From Pedobacter sp. ISL-64 (GTDB lineage: Bacteria; Bacteroidota; Bacteroidia; Sphingobacteriales; Sphingobacteriaceae), in assembly GCF_018613605.1 (NCBI RefSeq), contig NZ_JAGGPU010000006.1, positions 354,411 to 418,410 of the forward strand: 64,000 nucleotides of DNA, in the 5' to 3' direction. The first letter of the stretch is position 1. Each line of letters opens with the position of its first letter. This document shows positions 37,596-47,111 of the stretch, one piece after another. Under the pieces are notes generated by a model. That model was not told the origin of the DNA. It was given only the letters and a program-made list of their open reading frames with translations, and made no database searches. Made by a program: the position numbers and the translations under genes.

Positions 37596-38903
37596 TTACA
37601 ATTTTAGCGATTCTTTATGTTCGTTTTTTCTTAGAAGTACTAAAAGAACTAATCCAACAATAAAAAATGATGCCAAAGCGATAATTGAGTAGCGAATATT
37701 TCCGGTTAAATCTTCAATGTAGGCAAAACTGAAAAGGCCAATTACAATCGCCAATTTCTCCGTTACATCGTAAAAGCTGAAGAATGAAGTGCTATCTTTT
37801 GTATCAACCGGTAAATATTTAGAATAGGTAGAGCGCGATAAAGATTGGATTCCGCCCATAATTAAGCCTACAATTGCGGCCAACGAGTAAAATTGATATT
37901 CGCCAGTGATGTAATAACCAAAAACACAACAGCCTATCCATACTACAACTACCATAATTAACACATTTATATTCCCTATTTTTTTTGCTAAATACGACAT
38001 GAGCATGGCGCCGGGGATAGCAACAAGCTGAATGATCAATATTACTGCAATCAATTTTGCCGTTCCTAATTTTAATGTTTTTTCAGCGAAACCAGCAGCA
38101 GCAAGCATAATGGTTTGTACACCCATAGAGTAGAAAAAGAAAGAAACTAAAAATCCTTTTAAAACCCTCATTTGTTTAACCTGTGCCCAAACTTTCGATA
38201 GTTCGCTAAAGCCATCTTTAAGGATATTCGTTTTTATTTTATCGTGCTGAGGTGTTCCGTTCGGAAGTGCTGAAAAAGGAATCTGAGAGAAACCGATCCA
38301 CCATACGCCAACCAATAAAAATGATAACCTTGGTGGAAATGAAGCATCAGTAATACCAAACCATTCCGGTTTTAACACAAATAGGAAACAAATCAGTTGG
38401 AGTAAAACCGAGCCGATGTACCCATACGAAAAACCTTGTGCACTCACCCGATCCTGATGTTCTTCGGTTGCGATTTCTGGCAAATAAGAGTTGCTGAATA
38501 ATACCCCGCCGATATAACCCATTGCTGCTAATGCAAACAAAATGATACTCATTTCGAGCGTATCTAACTTAAAGAAATATAAACCGATGCAGGCCGCCCC
38601 ACCTACATAGGTAAAGAATTTCATAAAAGACTTTTTATTCCCTCTTCTATCGGCAATGGATGAAAGCATTGGCAAAGCAAAAGCCATAATCAAATAAGCA
38701 AGCGATAAGGCATAATTGGAAAGCGAGGTATTTACAAAGGTCCGGCCAAAGAACTCCACTTTATCACCATGTTCTTTAGTGGTGGTAATAATGGTATAAT
38801 AAGCCGGAAAAATAGTAGAAGTGATGACTAAGTTATAGGCAGAGTTTGCCCAATCGAAAAATGCCCACGAACGGATGGTTTTCTTATTGTTTTTTGTTAT
38901 CAT
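37596..38903 (-). CDS. UMF1-family MFS transporter
   Basis: This 435-residue membrane protein has about 12 transmembrane helices. The N-terminal SWAFFDWANSAYNLV is the hallmark of the UMF1/Atg22-like branch of the major facilitator superfamily. It ends in a basic tail (LRKNEHKESLKL). Substrates in this branch are poorly known; efflux of amino acids or other small molecules has been suggested for relatives. The downstream LutA-like gene follows at 22 bases. The start ATG at 38903 is about 100 bases from a tandem 7-base repeat that lies between it and recQ. Confidence 0.88.
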   Translation of the reverse strand: MITKNNKKTIRSWAFFDWANSAYNLVITSTIFPAYYTIITTTKEHGDKVEFFGRTFVNTSLSNYALSLAYLIMAFALPMLSSIADRRGNKKSFMKFFTYVGGAACIGLYFFKLDTLEMSIILFALAAMGYIGGVLFSNSYLPEIATEEHQDRVSAQGFSYGYIGSVLLQLICFLFVLKPEWFGITDASFPPRLSFLLVGVWWIGFSQIPFSALPNGTPQHDKIKTNILKDGFSELSKVWAQVKQMRVLKGFLVSFFFYSMGVQTIMLAAAGFAEKTLKLGTAKLIAVILIIQLVAIPGAMLMSYLAKKIGNINVLIMVVVVWIGCCVFGYYITGEYQFYSLAAIVGLIMGGIQSLSRSTYSKYLPVDTKDSTSFFSFYDVTEKLAIVIGLFSFAYIEDLTGNIRYSIIALASFFIVGLVLLVLLRKNEHKESLKL

Positions 38904-39006
38904 TTGTTTTTTCGCTTCGCGGAAGATTACATTGATTGTTTGATTGCACAGATTAAATAGTTCATTACAAAACTAATATTTTATTGGTAACTTGATTGGC
39001 ATTTTT

Positions 39007-39069
39007 CTCACATCTCACATCTCACATCTCACATCTCACATCTCACATCTCACATCTCACATCTCACAT
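39007..39069. repeat. nine perfect tandem copies of CTCACAT
   Basis: Positions 39007-39069 are exactly nine copies of the 7-mer CTCACAT with no mismatch, ending directly against the recQ stop codon (39070-39072). Perfect homogeneity points to recent expansion and copy-number change by slippage. It lies between the 3' end of recQ and the promoter region of the UMF1 gene, both leftward. Confidence 0.97.
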
Positions 39070-40962
39070 CTAAAGATAATATTTCTTCCCATCTGTTTTA
39101 ATCTTACCGGCATCTAATAATTCTCTAATGGCATCAATTCTTTCAGCTTCGGCTCCATTTTTAATATTTACAACCAGATCATCAAGACTTAAAGGCTGTT
39201 GTTGCAGTAAAGAAACGATCTCAAATTCAATCTCCTCTTCCATCTGACTCTGATTTTCGGCTCTTTTCTCTGCCAGACAAACATCGCATACCCCACATTT
39301 TGCAGCATGATGTTCATCGAAATAATGAAGCAGTTGAATACTCCTGCATAAATTTGATGAAGCATAAGCTACCACTGCGTTAATCTGTTTGTGTAGGATT
39401 TCCTTTCTCAGTTCGAGGTATTTCACATCCACATCGAAATGGTCCATATCTACCCTCGACCTAACGTATTGTAACTGCGGCTGATCGGTTTGTTGAGTGT
39501 AAGTAAGTAACTCGATAGCCTGCAATTTATTAAGCAATGCGATAATTTCTTTATACGACAATCCTGTTTTCTTGGCTAAATCGGCTTCATTAATCTTAAC
39601 AAAACCGTCGAAAGCACCACCATGCGAACGCAGAATGGTTTTTATAATGCCGTCGTAAGCTTTGTTTTCAATCTGAAAACGGTAAATGTCTTCATGACTG
39701 GCAATAAACATCATTCTTGATGGTAGAAAAACACTTTCAGATAAGGTGAGGTAGCCATCATGTTCTAAAAACTTCAAAGCAGAAATTGTTTTTAAAACAC
39801 TAATATTAAACCGTTTACAGAAATCAGCGATATCAAAAGTAAAAGTTAAACCTTCGCCTGCACCAAATGCCAATTGAAAATAATTACCGAGGTAGTGATA
39901 GGTTTTTCTGATCTCATCTGGATTAGGAAAACTATCTAGATACCTGGATTCTAAGCCTAGAACATCAGATTGATTGGCTAGAAGAACAGCGTAACTTCGT
40001 TTTTCGTCGCGCCCTGCCCTGCCGGCTTCCTGGTAATAGGCTTCTAAACTTTCAGGTAAATCTAAGTGCACCACGAAACGAACGTCTGCTTTATCAATTC
40101 CCATCCCGAAAGCATTTGTAGCCACCATAATCCGGGTTTTGTTATTTTTCCACTCTTCTTGTTTTAAGAAACGTACATCACGTTCCAGTCCGGCATGGTA
40201 AAAGTCGGCCTTAATCTGATTTCTATTGATAAAATTAGCAACCTCGGCAGTTTCCCTGCGGTTACGTACATAAACCAAACCTGTACCTTTTACTTTTTGG
40301 CAAATATCGATCAGCTTTTTATACTTATCTTCTTGGCCGAAAACCACGTAGCTTAAATTATCCCTGGCAAAACTTTTAACAAAAACCTGTGGGTCTGTCA
40401 TTTCAAGCTTCTCTACAATATCTTTCCGCACAAACTCAGTAGCGGTTGCAGTAAGTGCTAAAACCGGAACACTTGGAAGGATTTCTCGGAGTTTGGCGAT
40501 CTGCTGGTATGGCGGACGAAAATCGTAACCCCACTGCGAAATGCAATGTGCTTCATCTACAGCAATTAAATTTACATTCATGTACGAAATGCGAACCCGC
40601 ACTAAATCAGACATTAAACGTTCAGGAGATAAATAAAGGAACTTGATTTTTCCGTAAATACAGTTATCCAGCAAGATATCGATTTCGCGTTTACCCATGC
40701 CAGCATAAATGGCAATGGCTTCAATCCCTTTCGATTTCAGGTTTTCTACCTGATCCTTCATCAAGGCAATTAAGGGCGAAACGACAATGCAAATCCCCTC
40801 TTTAACCAAAGCAGGAACCTGAAAGCAGATCGATTTTCCCCCACCCGTAGGCAATAATGCTAAACTATCCTTTCCTTCCAGAACCGAGGAAATAATATCT
40901 TCCTGTAAAGGCCTAAAAGCTTGATGTCCCCAATATTTTTGTAAAATCTCTATTGCTGTCAT
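39070..40962 (-). CDS. recQ: ATP-dependent DNA helicase RecQ (short form)
   Basis: This 630-residue superfamily 2 helicase unwinds DNA 3' to 5' during recombination and fork repair. It has motif 0 (GHQAFRPLQEDII), Walker A in LLPTGGGKS, the DEAH box in VDEAHCISQWGYDFRP, motif VI in QEAGRAGRDEK, and a zinc-binding cysteine set ending in CGVCDVC near residue 560. An RQC-like winged helix follows. The C-terminal HRDC domain of E. coli RecQ is absent; the last 60 residues look like a second small winged helix instead. Many Bacteroidota carry both a long and such a short RecQ. Transcription should start at the -7 box at 40976-40983. Confidence 0.95.
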   Translation of the reverse strand: MTAIEILQKYWGHQAFRPLQEDIISSVLEGKDSLALLPTGGGKSICFQVPALVKEGICIVVSPLIALMKDQVENLKSKGIEAIAIYAGMGKREIDILLDNCIYGKIKFLYLSPERLMSDLVRVRISYMNVNLIAVDEAHCISQWGYDFRPPYQQIAKLREILPSVPVLALTATATEFVRKDIVEKLEMTDPQVFVKSFARDNLSYVVFGQEDKYKKLIDICQKVKGTGLVYVRNRRETAEVANFINRNQIKADFYHAGLERDVRFLKQEEWKNNKTRIMVATNAFGMGIDKADVRFVVHLDLPESLEAYYQEAGRAGRDEKRSYAVLLANQSDVLGLESRYLDSFPNPDEIRKTYHYLGNYFQLAFGAGEGLTFTFDIADFCKRFNISVLKTISALKFLEHDGYLTLSESVFLPSRMMFIASHEDIYRFQIENKAYDGIIKTILRSHGGAFDGFVKINEADLAKKTGLSYKEIIALLNKLQAIELLTYTQQTDQPQLQYVRSRVDMDHFDVDVKYLELRKEILHKQINAVVAYASSNLCRSIQLLHYFDEHHAAKCGVCDVCLAEKRAENQSQMEEEIEFEIVSLLQQQPLSLDDLVVNIKNGAEAERIDAIRELLDAGKIKTDGKKYYL

Positions 40963-40975
40963 AAATCGGCGGTAC

Positions 40976-40983
40976 CAAAACTA
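40976..40983 (-). promoter_or_regulatory. -7 promoter box for recQ
   Basis: On the minus strand 40983-40976 reads TAGTTTTG, an exact TAnnTTTG match, with the recQ ATG at 40962. The gap between box and ATG is 13 bases, so the leader is only about 10 bases. Confidence 0.6.
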
Positions 40984-41034
40984 TAAAAAAGCTGTTGATA
41001 TTGCTAAATTGCGCCACAATTAATCAAAAATTTG

Positions 41035-44000
41035 ATGAAACACCTCTATTTTCTATCCGCTCTTTCCCTATTATTTTTTAGTTCAAACGCCCAAGAGAAA
41101 AAATGGGATATTGAAAAATACCAGGGCACCACAAAAAACTTCACTTTAAATACAGATGAAGGTACCTGGATGAACCTTGATGTAAGTGCTGATGGACAGG
41201 AAATTGCCTTTGATTTACTTGGCGACATTTACGTGATGCCAATTAGCGGTGGAGTTGCAAAACTAATTAGTGGTGGTATTGCCTGGGACGTTCAACCCCG
41301 TTTTAGTCCTAACGGAAAATACATTTCTTACACCAGCGATAAAAGCGGTGGAGATAATATATGGATTATGAACCGTGATGGTTCTAACAAAAAACAGGTT
41401 ACCAAAGAGAGTTTCAGGTTATTGAATAATGCCACCTGGATGCCAAATAGCGAATACCTAGTGGCCAGAAAACATTTTACAGCAAGCCGATCGTTAGGCG
41501 CAGGCGAAATGTGGATGTATAGTATAAACGGTGGAGACGGCGTGCAATTAACCAAACGTAAAAATGATCAGCAAGACGCAGGTGAACCTAACGTTTCGCC
41601 AGATGGCAAATATGTTTACTTTAGTGAAGATGTAAGTCCGGGTCCTAATTTTGAATATAGTAAAGATCCTAACGGGACTATTTATGCCATCCGTCAACTG
41701 GATTTAACGACAGGAAAATTAACTACTTTGATTAATGAACAAGGTGGTGCCTGTCGCCCGCAGGTTTCTCCAGACGGAAATTTAATAGCTTTTGTAAAGC
41801 GCGTAAGGTTAAAATCTACTTTATATGTTCAGAACCTGAAGACTGGTGAAGAATGGCCGGTAAATGAAGATTTATCACACGATCAACAGGAAACCTGGGC
41901 TATTTTTGGCGTTTATCCAAATTTTGCCTGGACTCCAGATAGCAAAAGCATTGTTTTCTATGCAAAAGGAAAAATCAGAAAAACGGAAATCGTCACATTG
42001 ATCAACACGACCATTCCTTTTCAGGCCAATACTATTCAAACGGTACAAAAAGCTTTACATTTTGAGCAACAGGTTTTCAGTAATGAGTTTTCTGCAAAAA
42101 TGTTAAGACAACTAACAACTTCGCCTGATGGAAAAATAATTGTTTTTAATGCGGCAGGATACCTATACAAACAAGAGTTGCCAGCGGGAACACCAGAAAG
42201 GTTAACCAATGGACTGGATTTCGAGTTTGAACCAGCCTTTAGCCCTGATGGAAAATACGTTGTTTATACCACCTGGAACGATGAATTACGTGGAGCAATA
42301 AAGCGTACGGATGTAAAATCGGGAAAAACCATTATGCTAACTGATGAAAAAGGTTTTTATTATTCTCCTCAATACTCAACAAAAGGAGATAGAATCGTTT
42401 TCAGGAAAGGAAGTGGTAACGATGTTTTAGGCTATAACTATGGTCGCGGAACAGGTATTTTTATGATGCCAGCCACTGGTGGTGCTAAAACTTTGATTTT
42501 AGATAATGGAATCCGTCCACAGTTTAATAATACCGATACACGCATTTATTTCCAGAGTTATACAGACGGCAAAAAAGCATTAAAAAGTATCGATTTAAAC
42601 GGAGCGAATGAAAGAACACACTTTACTTCTCAATATGCAAATCAGTTTGTTATCAGTCCGGATAACAAGTGGGTGGCATTTAACGAATTGTTTAACGTTT
42701 ACATCACACCAATGATCAATATTGGTACGGCACAGGATGCATCAGCAGGCAATAAAGCCATTCCGGTTACAAAAGTGACTACCGATGGCGGGACATATAT
42801 TCAATGGGGCACCGATAGTAAAAGCCTGCATTGGACATTAGGGCCGAAATATTTTACCGTTGATGTAAATAATGCCTTCAACTTTGACGGAACTACACCT
42901 AAAACCGAAGCATCTTCTATCGACATCAATTTGGTTTTAAAATCTGATATCCCTACTGGAATAGTGGCGTTGAAAGGCGCAAGGATTATCTCGATGAAAG
43001 GCGACGAGGTAATTGAAAATGGAACCATTATTACCAATGGAAATAAAATTACTGCAATAGGAAAAGCAGACGCAGTAAGTATTCCAGCTAATGCCAAAGT
43101 AATTGATGTTAATGGCAAAACCATTATGCCAGGCATTGTTGATGTTCATGCCCACTTGCGTACCAGTCCTGATGGAATAACACCACAGAGCGATTGGAGC
43201 TATATGGCCAATTTGGCTTTTGGTGTAACCACTTCACACGATCCATCGAGCAATACCGAAATGGTTTTTAGCCAAGGCGAAATGCTTAAGGCCGGCAGAA
43301 TGGTTGGCCCGAGGGTTTATTCAACCGGTGGTATTTTATATGGTGCCGATGGCGATTTTAAAGTGGTAATTAATAGTTTAGATGATGCTTTGGCTAATCT
43401 GCGCAGGTTAAAAGCCGTTGGTGCATTTTCAGTAAAATCGTATAATCAACCGCGTAGAGAGCAGCGTCAACAGATTTTAGAAGCAGCCCGACAGTTAAAT
43501 ATGGAGGTTGTACCTGAAGGTGGCTCTACTTTTTTCACCAACATGAATATGGTTGCCGATGGGCATACCGGAATTGAGCATAGTATTCCTGTTATACCGG
43601 TTTATAAAGATGTTACCACGCTTTGGAACAATACCGATGTGGCTTATACACCTACTTTAATTGTGGCTTACGGGGGGCAATGGGGCGAAAATTATTGGTA
43701 CGACAGAACCAATGTTTGGGAAAACGAAAAATTGATGACTTATACCCCACGCTCGATTATTGATGCGAGAGCCAGACGGAGAACAACTTCTGAATATAGC
43801 GACTATAACCATATCGACATTGCTAAGGCTGCTAAACAAATTGCAGATGGCGGTACAAAGATTAATCTTGGCGCACACGGGCAGATCCAGGGTTTAGGGG
43901 CACATTGGGAACTTTGGATGTTCGTTCAGGGTGGCTTTACGCCAATGCAAGCCATCAGGGCCGCAACGTTAAACGGTGCAAGTTATTTGGGTATGAACAA

Positions 44001-44262
44001 AGAAATCGGCTCGCTAGAAGTTGGAAAACTGGCTGATATGGTGATCATGGACGCCAATCCTTTAGATGATATCCGCAATTCGGAGAAAATTAAATATGTT
44101 ATGATCAATGGTCGACTTTACGATAGTGCTACCTTAAATGAAGTAGGAACCAGAGAGAAACTTAGAGGTAAATTATGGTTCGAAAATATCAGAGGAAATG
44201 GCTATATTATTCCAAGCGGAGAATCAGAAACCTGGACTTTTACTGTTCCGCATTGTGATTAA
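41035..44262 (+). CDS. secreted TolB-like beta-propeller/amidohydrolase fusion
   Basis: This 1075-residue protein has a signal peptide ending SSNAQ at about residue 20. The N-terminal half carries WD40-like PD40 repeats (for example DVQPRFSPNGKYISYTSDK, EPNVSPDGKYVYFSED, EPAFSPDGKYVVYTTW), which build a TolB-like propeller. From about residue 645 an amidohydrolase domain follows, with the metal-binding HxH motif in GIVDVHAHLRTSPD and, nearer the end, VGKLADMVIMDANPL. Such fusions hydrolyse cyclic amides or peptide-like substrates in the periplasm. I start at the ATG at 41035; the frame begins with TTG just before it. A perfect hairpin ends the gene. Substrate is unknown. Confidence 0.92.
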   Translation: MKHLYFLSALSLLFFSSNAQEKKWDIEKYQGTTKNFTLNTDEGTWMNLDVSADGQEIAFDLLGDIYVMPISGGVAKLISGGIAWDVQPRFSPNGKYISYTSDKSGGDNIWIMNRDGSNKKQVTKESFRLLNNATWMPNSEYLVARKHFTASRSLGAGEMWMYSINGGDGVQLTKRKNDQQDAGEPNVSPDGKYVYFSEDVSPGPNFEYSKDPNGTIYAIRQLDLTTGKLTTLINEQGGACRPQVSPDGNLIAFVKRVRLKSTLYVQNLKTGEEWPVNEDLSHDQQETWAIFGVYPNFAWTPDSKSIVFYAKGKIRKTEIVTLINTTIPFQANTIQTVQKALHFEQQVFSNEFSAKMLRQLTTSPDGKIIVFNAAGYLYKQELPAGTPERLTNGLDFEFEPAFSPDGKYVVYTTWNDELRGAIKRTDVKSGKTIMLTDEKGFYYSPQYSTKGDRIVFRKGSGNDVLGYNYGRGTGIFMMPATGGAKTLILDNGIRPQFNNTDTRIYFQSYTDGKKALKSIDLNGANERTHFTSQYANQFVISPDNKWVAFNELFNVYITPMINIGTAQDASAGNKAIPVTKVTTDGGTYIQWGTDSKSLHWTLGPKYFTVDVNNAFNFDGTTPKTEASSIDINLVLKSDIPTGIVALKGARIISMKGDEVIENGTIITNGNKITAIGKADAVSIPANAKVIDVNGKTIMPGIVDVHAHLRTSPDGITPQSDWSYMANLAFGVTTSHDPSSNTEMVFSQGEMLKAGRMVGPRVYSTGGILYGADGDFKVVINSLDDALANLRRLKAVGAFSVKSYNQPRREQRQQILEAARQLNMEVVPEGGSTFFTNMNMVADGHTGIEHSIPVIPVYKDVTTLWNNTDVAYTPTLIVAYGGQWGENYWYDRTNVWENEKLMTYTPRSIIDARARRRTTSEYSDYNHIDIAKAAKQIADGGTKINLGAHGQIQGLGAHWELWMFVQGGFTPMQAIRAATLNGASYLGMNKEIGSLEVGKLADMVIMDANPLDDIRNSEKIKYVMINGRLYDSATLNEVGTREKLRGKLWFENIRGNGYIIPSGESETWTFTVPHCD

Positions 44263-44275
44263 ACTACATTAACAC

Positions 44276-44313
44276 CATAAAAGACATGTAAATATAAATT
44301 CATGTCTTTTATG
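44276..44313 (+). terminator. perfect 13-base hairpin after the amidohydrolase gene
   Basis: CATAAAAGACATG at 44276-44288 pairs fully with CATGTCTTTTATG at 44301-44313 around a 12-base AT loop. It begins 13 bases after the stop. It overlaps the longest possible start of the next open frame, which is why I move that start downstream. Confidence 0.85.
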
Positions 44314-44328
44314 GTAAATTCACCTACC

Positions 44329-44592
44329 ATGAAACCAAATAAACTCTATAATACCTCCTCTGTTGTATTCTTAGTGCTTAGTGCGCTCGTTTTTTCATAC
44401 AGCGGATATTACATTTTGGGTATCCAAACTGTAAACTTATTTCTAGCGCTAATTGCAATGGCTTACATTACGTCTTTTATAGCGGTGATGAAAGACCGGA
44501 AATCGATCATTTCCTGGTTACTGTTAATCTTAAATTCAATTATACTAATTTGCATCATTTATTTCCTGACGCATTTTAAAATGAAGATGTAG
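44329..44592 (+). CDS. small integral membrane protein, unknown function
   Basis: This 87-residue protein has three hydrophobic segments (about residues 8-28, 30-48 and 57-80), separated by a short polar loop with MKDRKS. The ATG at 44329 (MKPNKLYN) is chosen because the frame's earlier ATGs, at 44302 and 44311, lie inside the terminator hairpin. It stands alone between a terminator and a dispersed repeat. I do not recognise the family and see no catalytic residue. It is likely but not certain to be a real gene. Confidence 0.55.
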   Translation: MKPNKLYNTSSVVFLVLSALVFSYSGYYILGIQTVNLFLALIAMAYITSFIAVMKDRKSIISWLLLILNSIILICIIYFLTHFKMKM

Positions 44593-44619
44593 TGTTGACG
44601 TTCGTTTTTACTGGGGATT

Positions 44620-44749
44620 CGTCATCTCGATCCGATAGCTATCGGATGCGGCGTAGTCCCGAACTTTCGGGAGAGAGATCTATCTAAACAGATTTAGCTT
44701 CGCTGAGCCTTCGGGTTCTCGACTTCGTTGCACTTCGCTCGAAATGACG
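44620..44749. repeat. dispersed inverted-repeat element, copy 3
   Basis: It begins CGTCATCTCGATCC and ends CTCGAAATGACG, with inner pieces GGGAGAGAGATCTAT and GAGCCTTCGGGTTCTCGAC shared with copy 2. A short inner dyad, CCGATAGCTATCGG (44632-44645), is a perfect 14-base palindrome. It lies between the convergent small membrane protein and radical SAM genes. Confidence 0.85.
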
Positions 44750-44764
44750 ATTTATGTTAAGAAT

Positions 44765-46981
44765 TTACAAAACCAACAAGCCGTATTCTCGAAGCGTGTT
44801 GATCGGTTTAGAATACCAGAACAGCTCAAAGTTTTCCATTTCTTGTTCAAAATCGGTTTTAACCTCTTGAAAAGTGTAAACTTTTTCGTTTGAGATAGAA
44901 ACTTTATTTAAAACAGCAGTGAGCCACTCACCTTCCTTTTTATTGGTCTGCACAGTAAAAGTCTCTTTTTTATCGTGAAAAGTTAATGATGCCATTTCCC
45001 AGGTATTACCCTTTTTTGATTTGGTAAAATATTCGGCGGAGGGCTTTCCTCCTATCCAAACTACTTTTGCGGTAGGTTTCGTATTAAACTGATCTTCGTC
45101 ATTTAAAGCCTTTTCAATAAAATCGCCCGGAATCTTTGTCCTTGGAATTTTAAAATCAAACCAATCCTGCAGTTCATAATCAAAACAGATACCATGCATA
45201 AAATTGAAGAGTGACTTTTTCAACCCGAAACTGAATTTATTATGGTCGATGCCCGTTTTATCGGTATAATTGATATCGTTATTGGCAAAAGTACCAATCA
45301 CTTCTGTGTCTTTTACCACTCCAAACTTTTCCGGATACATGCCTACCGGACTATGTGCTGTCATGGCAAATTGATGCCAAAAGCCTGACTGTAATATCCC
45401 AACCTCAAACAACTGACGTACCATCTCCAAACTGTCGATCGTTTCCTGCACTGTTTGTGTGGGGTAACCATACATTAAATAAGCATGCACCATAATTCCA
45501 GCTTCGGTAAAATTACGGGTAACCTTAGCCACTTGTTCTACCGTTACGCCTTTATCGATCAGCTTTAACAAACGATCTGAGGCAACTTCCAGTCCGCCTG
45601 AAACCGCAATACAGCCAGATGCCTTTAATAATAAACACAGGTCTTGAGTGAAGCTTTTTTCAAAACGGATATTCGTCCACCAGGTAACCGCTAATTTCCT
45701 TCTGATGATTTCCAAAGCTACCTCACGCATTAAAGCTGGTGGTGCAGCCTCATCAACAAAGTGAAAGCCATTTTGCCCGGTTTTTTCATATAAATCTTCA
45801 ATCCGATCTACAATTAATTTGGCTGCAACAGGTTCGTAGACTTTGATATAATCAAGCGAAATATCGCAGAACGTGCATTTGCCCCAATAACAACCATGGG
45901 CCATCGTGAGTTTGTTCCATCGCCCATCACTCCACATGCGGTGCATGGGGTTTACGATTTCAATTACTGAAATATACTTATCTAATAACAATCCAGCATA
46001 ATCTGGTGTACCAACATCAGCCTGCTTATAATCATTTCTGAAGGCATCGTTACGGTAAACCACCATGCCGTTTTCCAGCAGAAAAGTCCTTTTATAAAAA
46101 TGGGCTTCAGCTGGAATAGGATGTGTAATATTTTGATGTAAGAGTTCAATAGGCAGTTCTCCGTCATCTAAGGTGATGTAATCGAAGAATTCAAAAACCC
46201 TTGCATCCGATAATGATCTTAATTCGGTATTCGGGAAACCACCGCCCATTGAAATTTTGATTTCCGGATGATTGGCCTTGACCCATTGTGCACAACGGAA
46301 AGCACTATACAAATTGCCCGGAAAAGGAACAGAAATCAGGAACAATTTAGGCTGAACGGTTTCAATTCTCTCTTTTAAAACCGAAATCAGGATCTCATCC
46401 ATGTAGGTTGGTTCTTTATGCAAAGCATGGTACAGTTCATCAAAGGAATTAGCGCTTCTGCCTAAACGTTCTGCATAACGGCTAAAACCAAAATTTTCAT
46501 CAACACACTCCAATATGTAATCAGATATATCTTCAAGATAAAGTGTAGCTAAATGTTTCGCTTTATCCTGCGTGCCCATTGCGCCAAAAGCCCAATCCAG
46601 CTCTTCTAAAGCTGAAAAACGTGAAGCTTGGGGCAGAAAATCATCACTACAGATCTGCAAGGCCAAAGTTGGATTCTTACCCTGTAGAAAGGCAATTACC
46701 GCATCGATGGTTTTAAAATATTCGTCTTGCAATGCAAAAATACGCTTAGCATTATCGCTTTTTGGATTTTCATTACCAACGCATAAACTACGCTCAGTGT
46801 GGCTGAACAAATCTTGCAATCCTTTTTTAGAGAACAGCTGTAAAATAACCTCAATACCTAAATCGGCTTGTGTAGCGCTGATATTTTTAGTGTTCAGAAA
46901 ACCTTTTATATACGCCGTTGCTGGATATGGGGTATTCAGTTGGGTAAATGGCGGCGTAATGGCAAATATTTCGGTTTTCAA
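44765..46981 (-). CDS. B12-binding-type radical SAM protein with CX4CX2C cluster motif
   Basis: This protein of about 738 residues has an N-terminal cobalamin-binding-like region (LFLISVPFPGNLYSAFRC, then ISMGGGFPNTELRSL) and a radical SAM domain. The cluster cysteines are Cys364, Cys369 and Cys372 in HGCYWGKCTFCD, giving CX4CX2C rather than the common CX3CX2C. GFHFVDEAAPPALM and SGGLEVASDRLLKLIDKGV match radical SAM core strands. I place the start at the TTG at 46981 (then KTEIFAITPP), because a -7 box lies 18 bases upstream and the frame's longer form to 47053 would begin before that box. The reaction is unknown. It stands alone, divergent from a secreted protein gene. Confidence 0.85.
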   Translation of the reverse strand: MKTEIFAITPPFTQLNTPYPATAYIKGFLNTKNISATQADLGIEVILQLFSKKGLQDLFSHTERSLCVGNENPKSDNAKRIFALQDEYFKTIDAVIAFLQGKNPTLALQICSDDFLPQASRFSALEELDWAFGAMGTQDKAKHLATLYLEDISDYILECVDENFGFSRYAERLGRSANSFDELYHALHKEPTYMDEILISVLKERIETVQPKLFLISVPFPGNLYSAFRCAQWVKANHPEIKISMGGGFPNTELRSLSDARVFEFFDYITLDDGELPIELLHQNITHPIPAEAHFYKRTFLLENGMVVYRNDAFRNDYKQADVGTPDYAGLLLDKYISVIEIVNPMHRMWSDGRWNKLTMAHGCYWGKCTFCDISLDYIKVYEPVAAKLIVDRIEDLYEKTGQNGFHFVDEAAPPALMREVALEIIRRKLAVTWWTNIRFEKSFTQDLCLLLKASGCIAVSGGLEVASDRLLKLIDKGVTVEQVAKVTRNFTEAGIMVHAYLMYGYPTQTVQETIDSLEMVRQLFEVGILQSGFWHQFAMTAHSPVGMYPEKFGVVKDTEVIGTFANNDINYTDKTGIDHNKFSFGLKKSLFNFMHGICFDYELQDWFDFKIPRTKIPGDFIEKALNDEDQFNTKPTAKVVWIGGKPSAEYFTKSKKGNTWEMASLTFHDKKETFTVQTNKKEGEWLTAVLNKVSISNEKVYTFQEVKTDFEQEMENFELFWYSKPINTLREYGLLVL

Positions 46982-46999
46982 AGGGAATTGTTTTTTCTG

Positions 47000-47007
47000 C
47001 AAAAGTA
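47000..47007 (-). promoter_or_regulatory. -7 promoter box for the radical SAM gene
   Basis: On the minus strand 47007-47000 reads TACTTTTG followed by CAG, an exact TAnnTTTG match. It lies inside the longest open frame but 18 bases before the TTG at 46981, so it decides the start. Confidence 0.6.
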
Positions 47008-47111
47008 CGGGAATTTTTAATAGCGTCGTCACCCTGTCCCGATTTTGATTCAATTAAACTAAAACACCAATTCAAACGTTTTAACCCTACATCAACACGT
47101 TTTCTACCTGA

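Noticed and set aside
39007..39069. Possible CRISPR array
   Set aside because: The repeat is 7 bases with no spacers; it is a simple tandem repeat.
46572..47048. 158-codon open frame opposite the radical SAM gene
   Set aside because: It is antisense to a gene with firm family motifs and shows no protein-like signature of its own.
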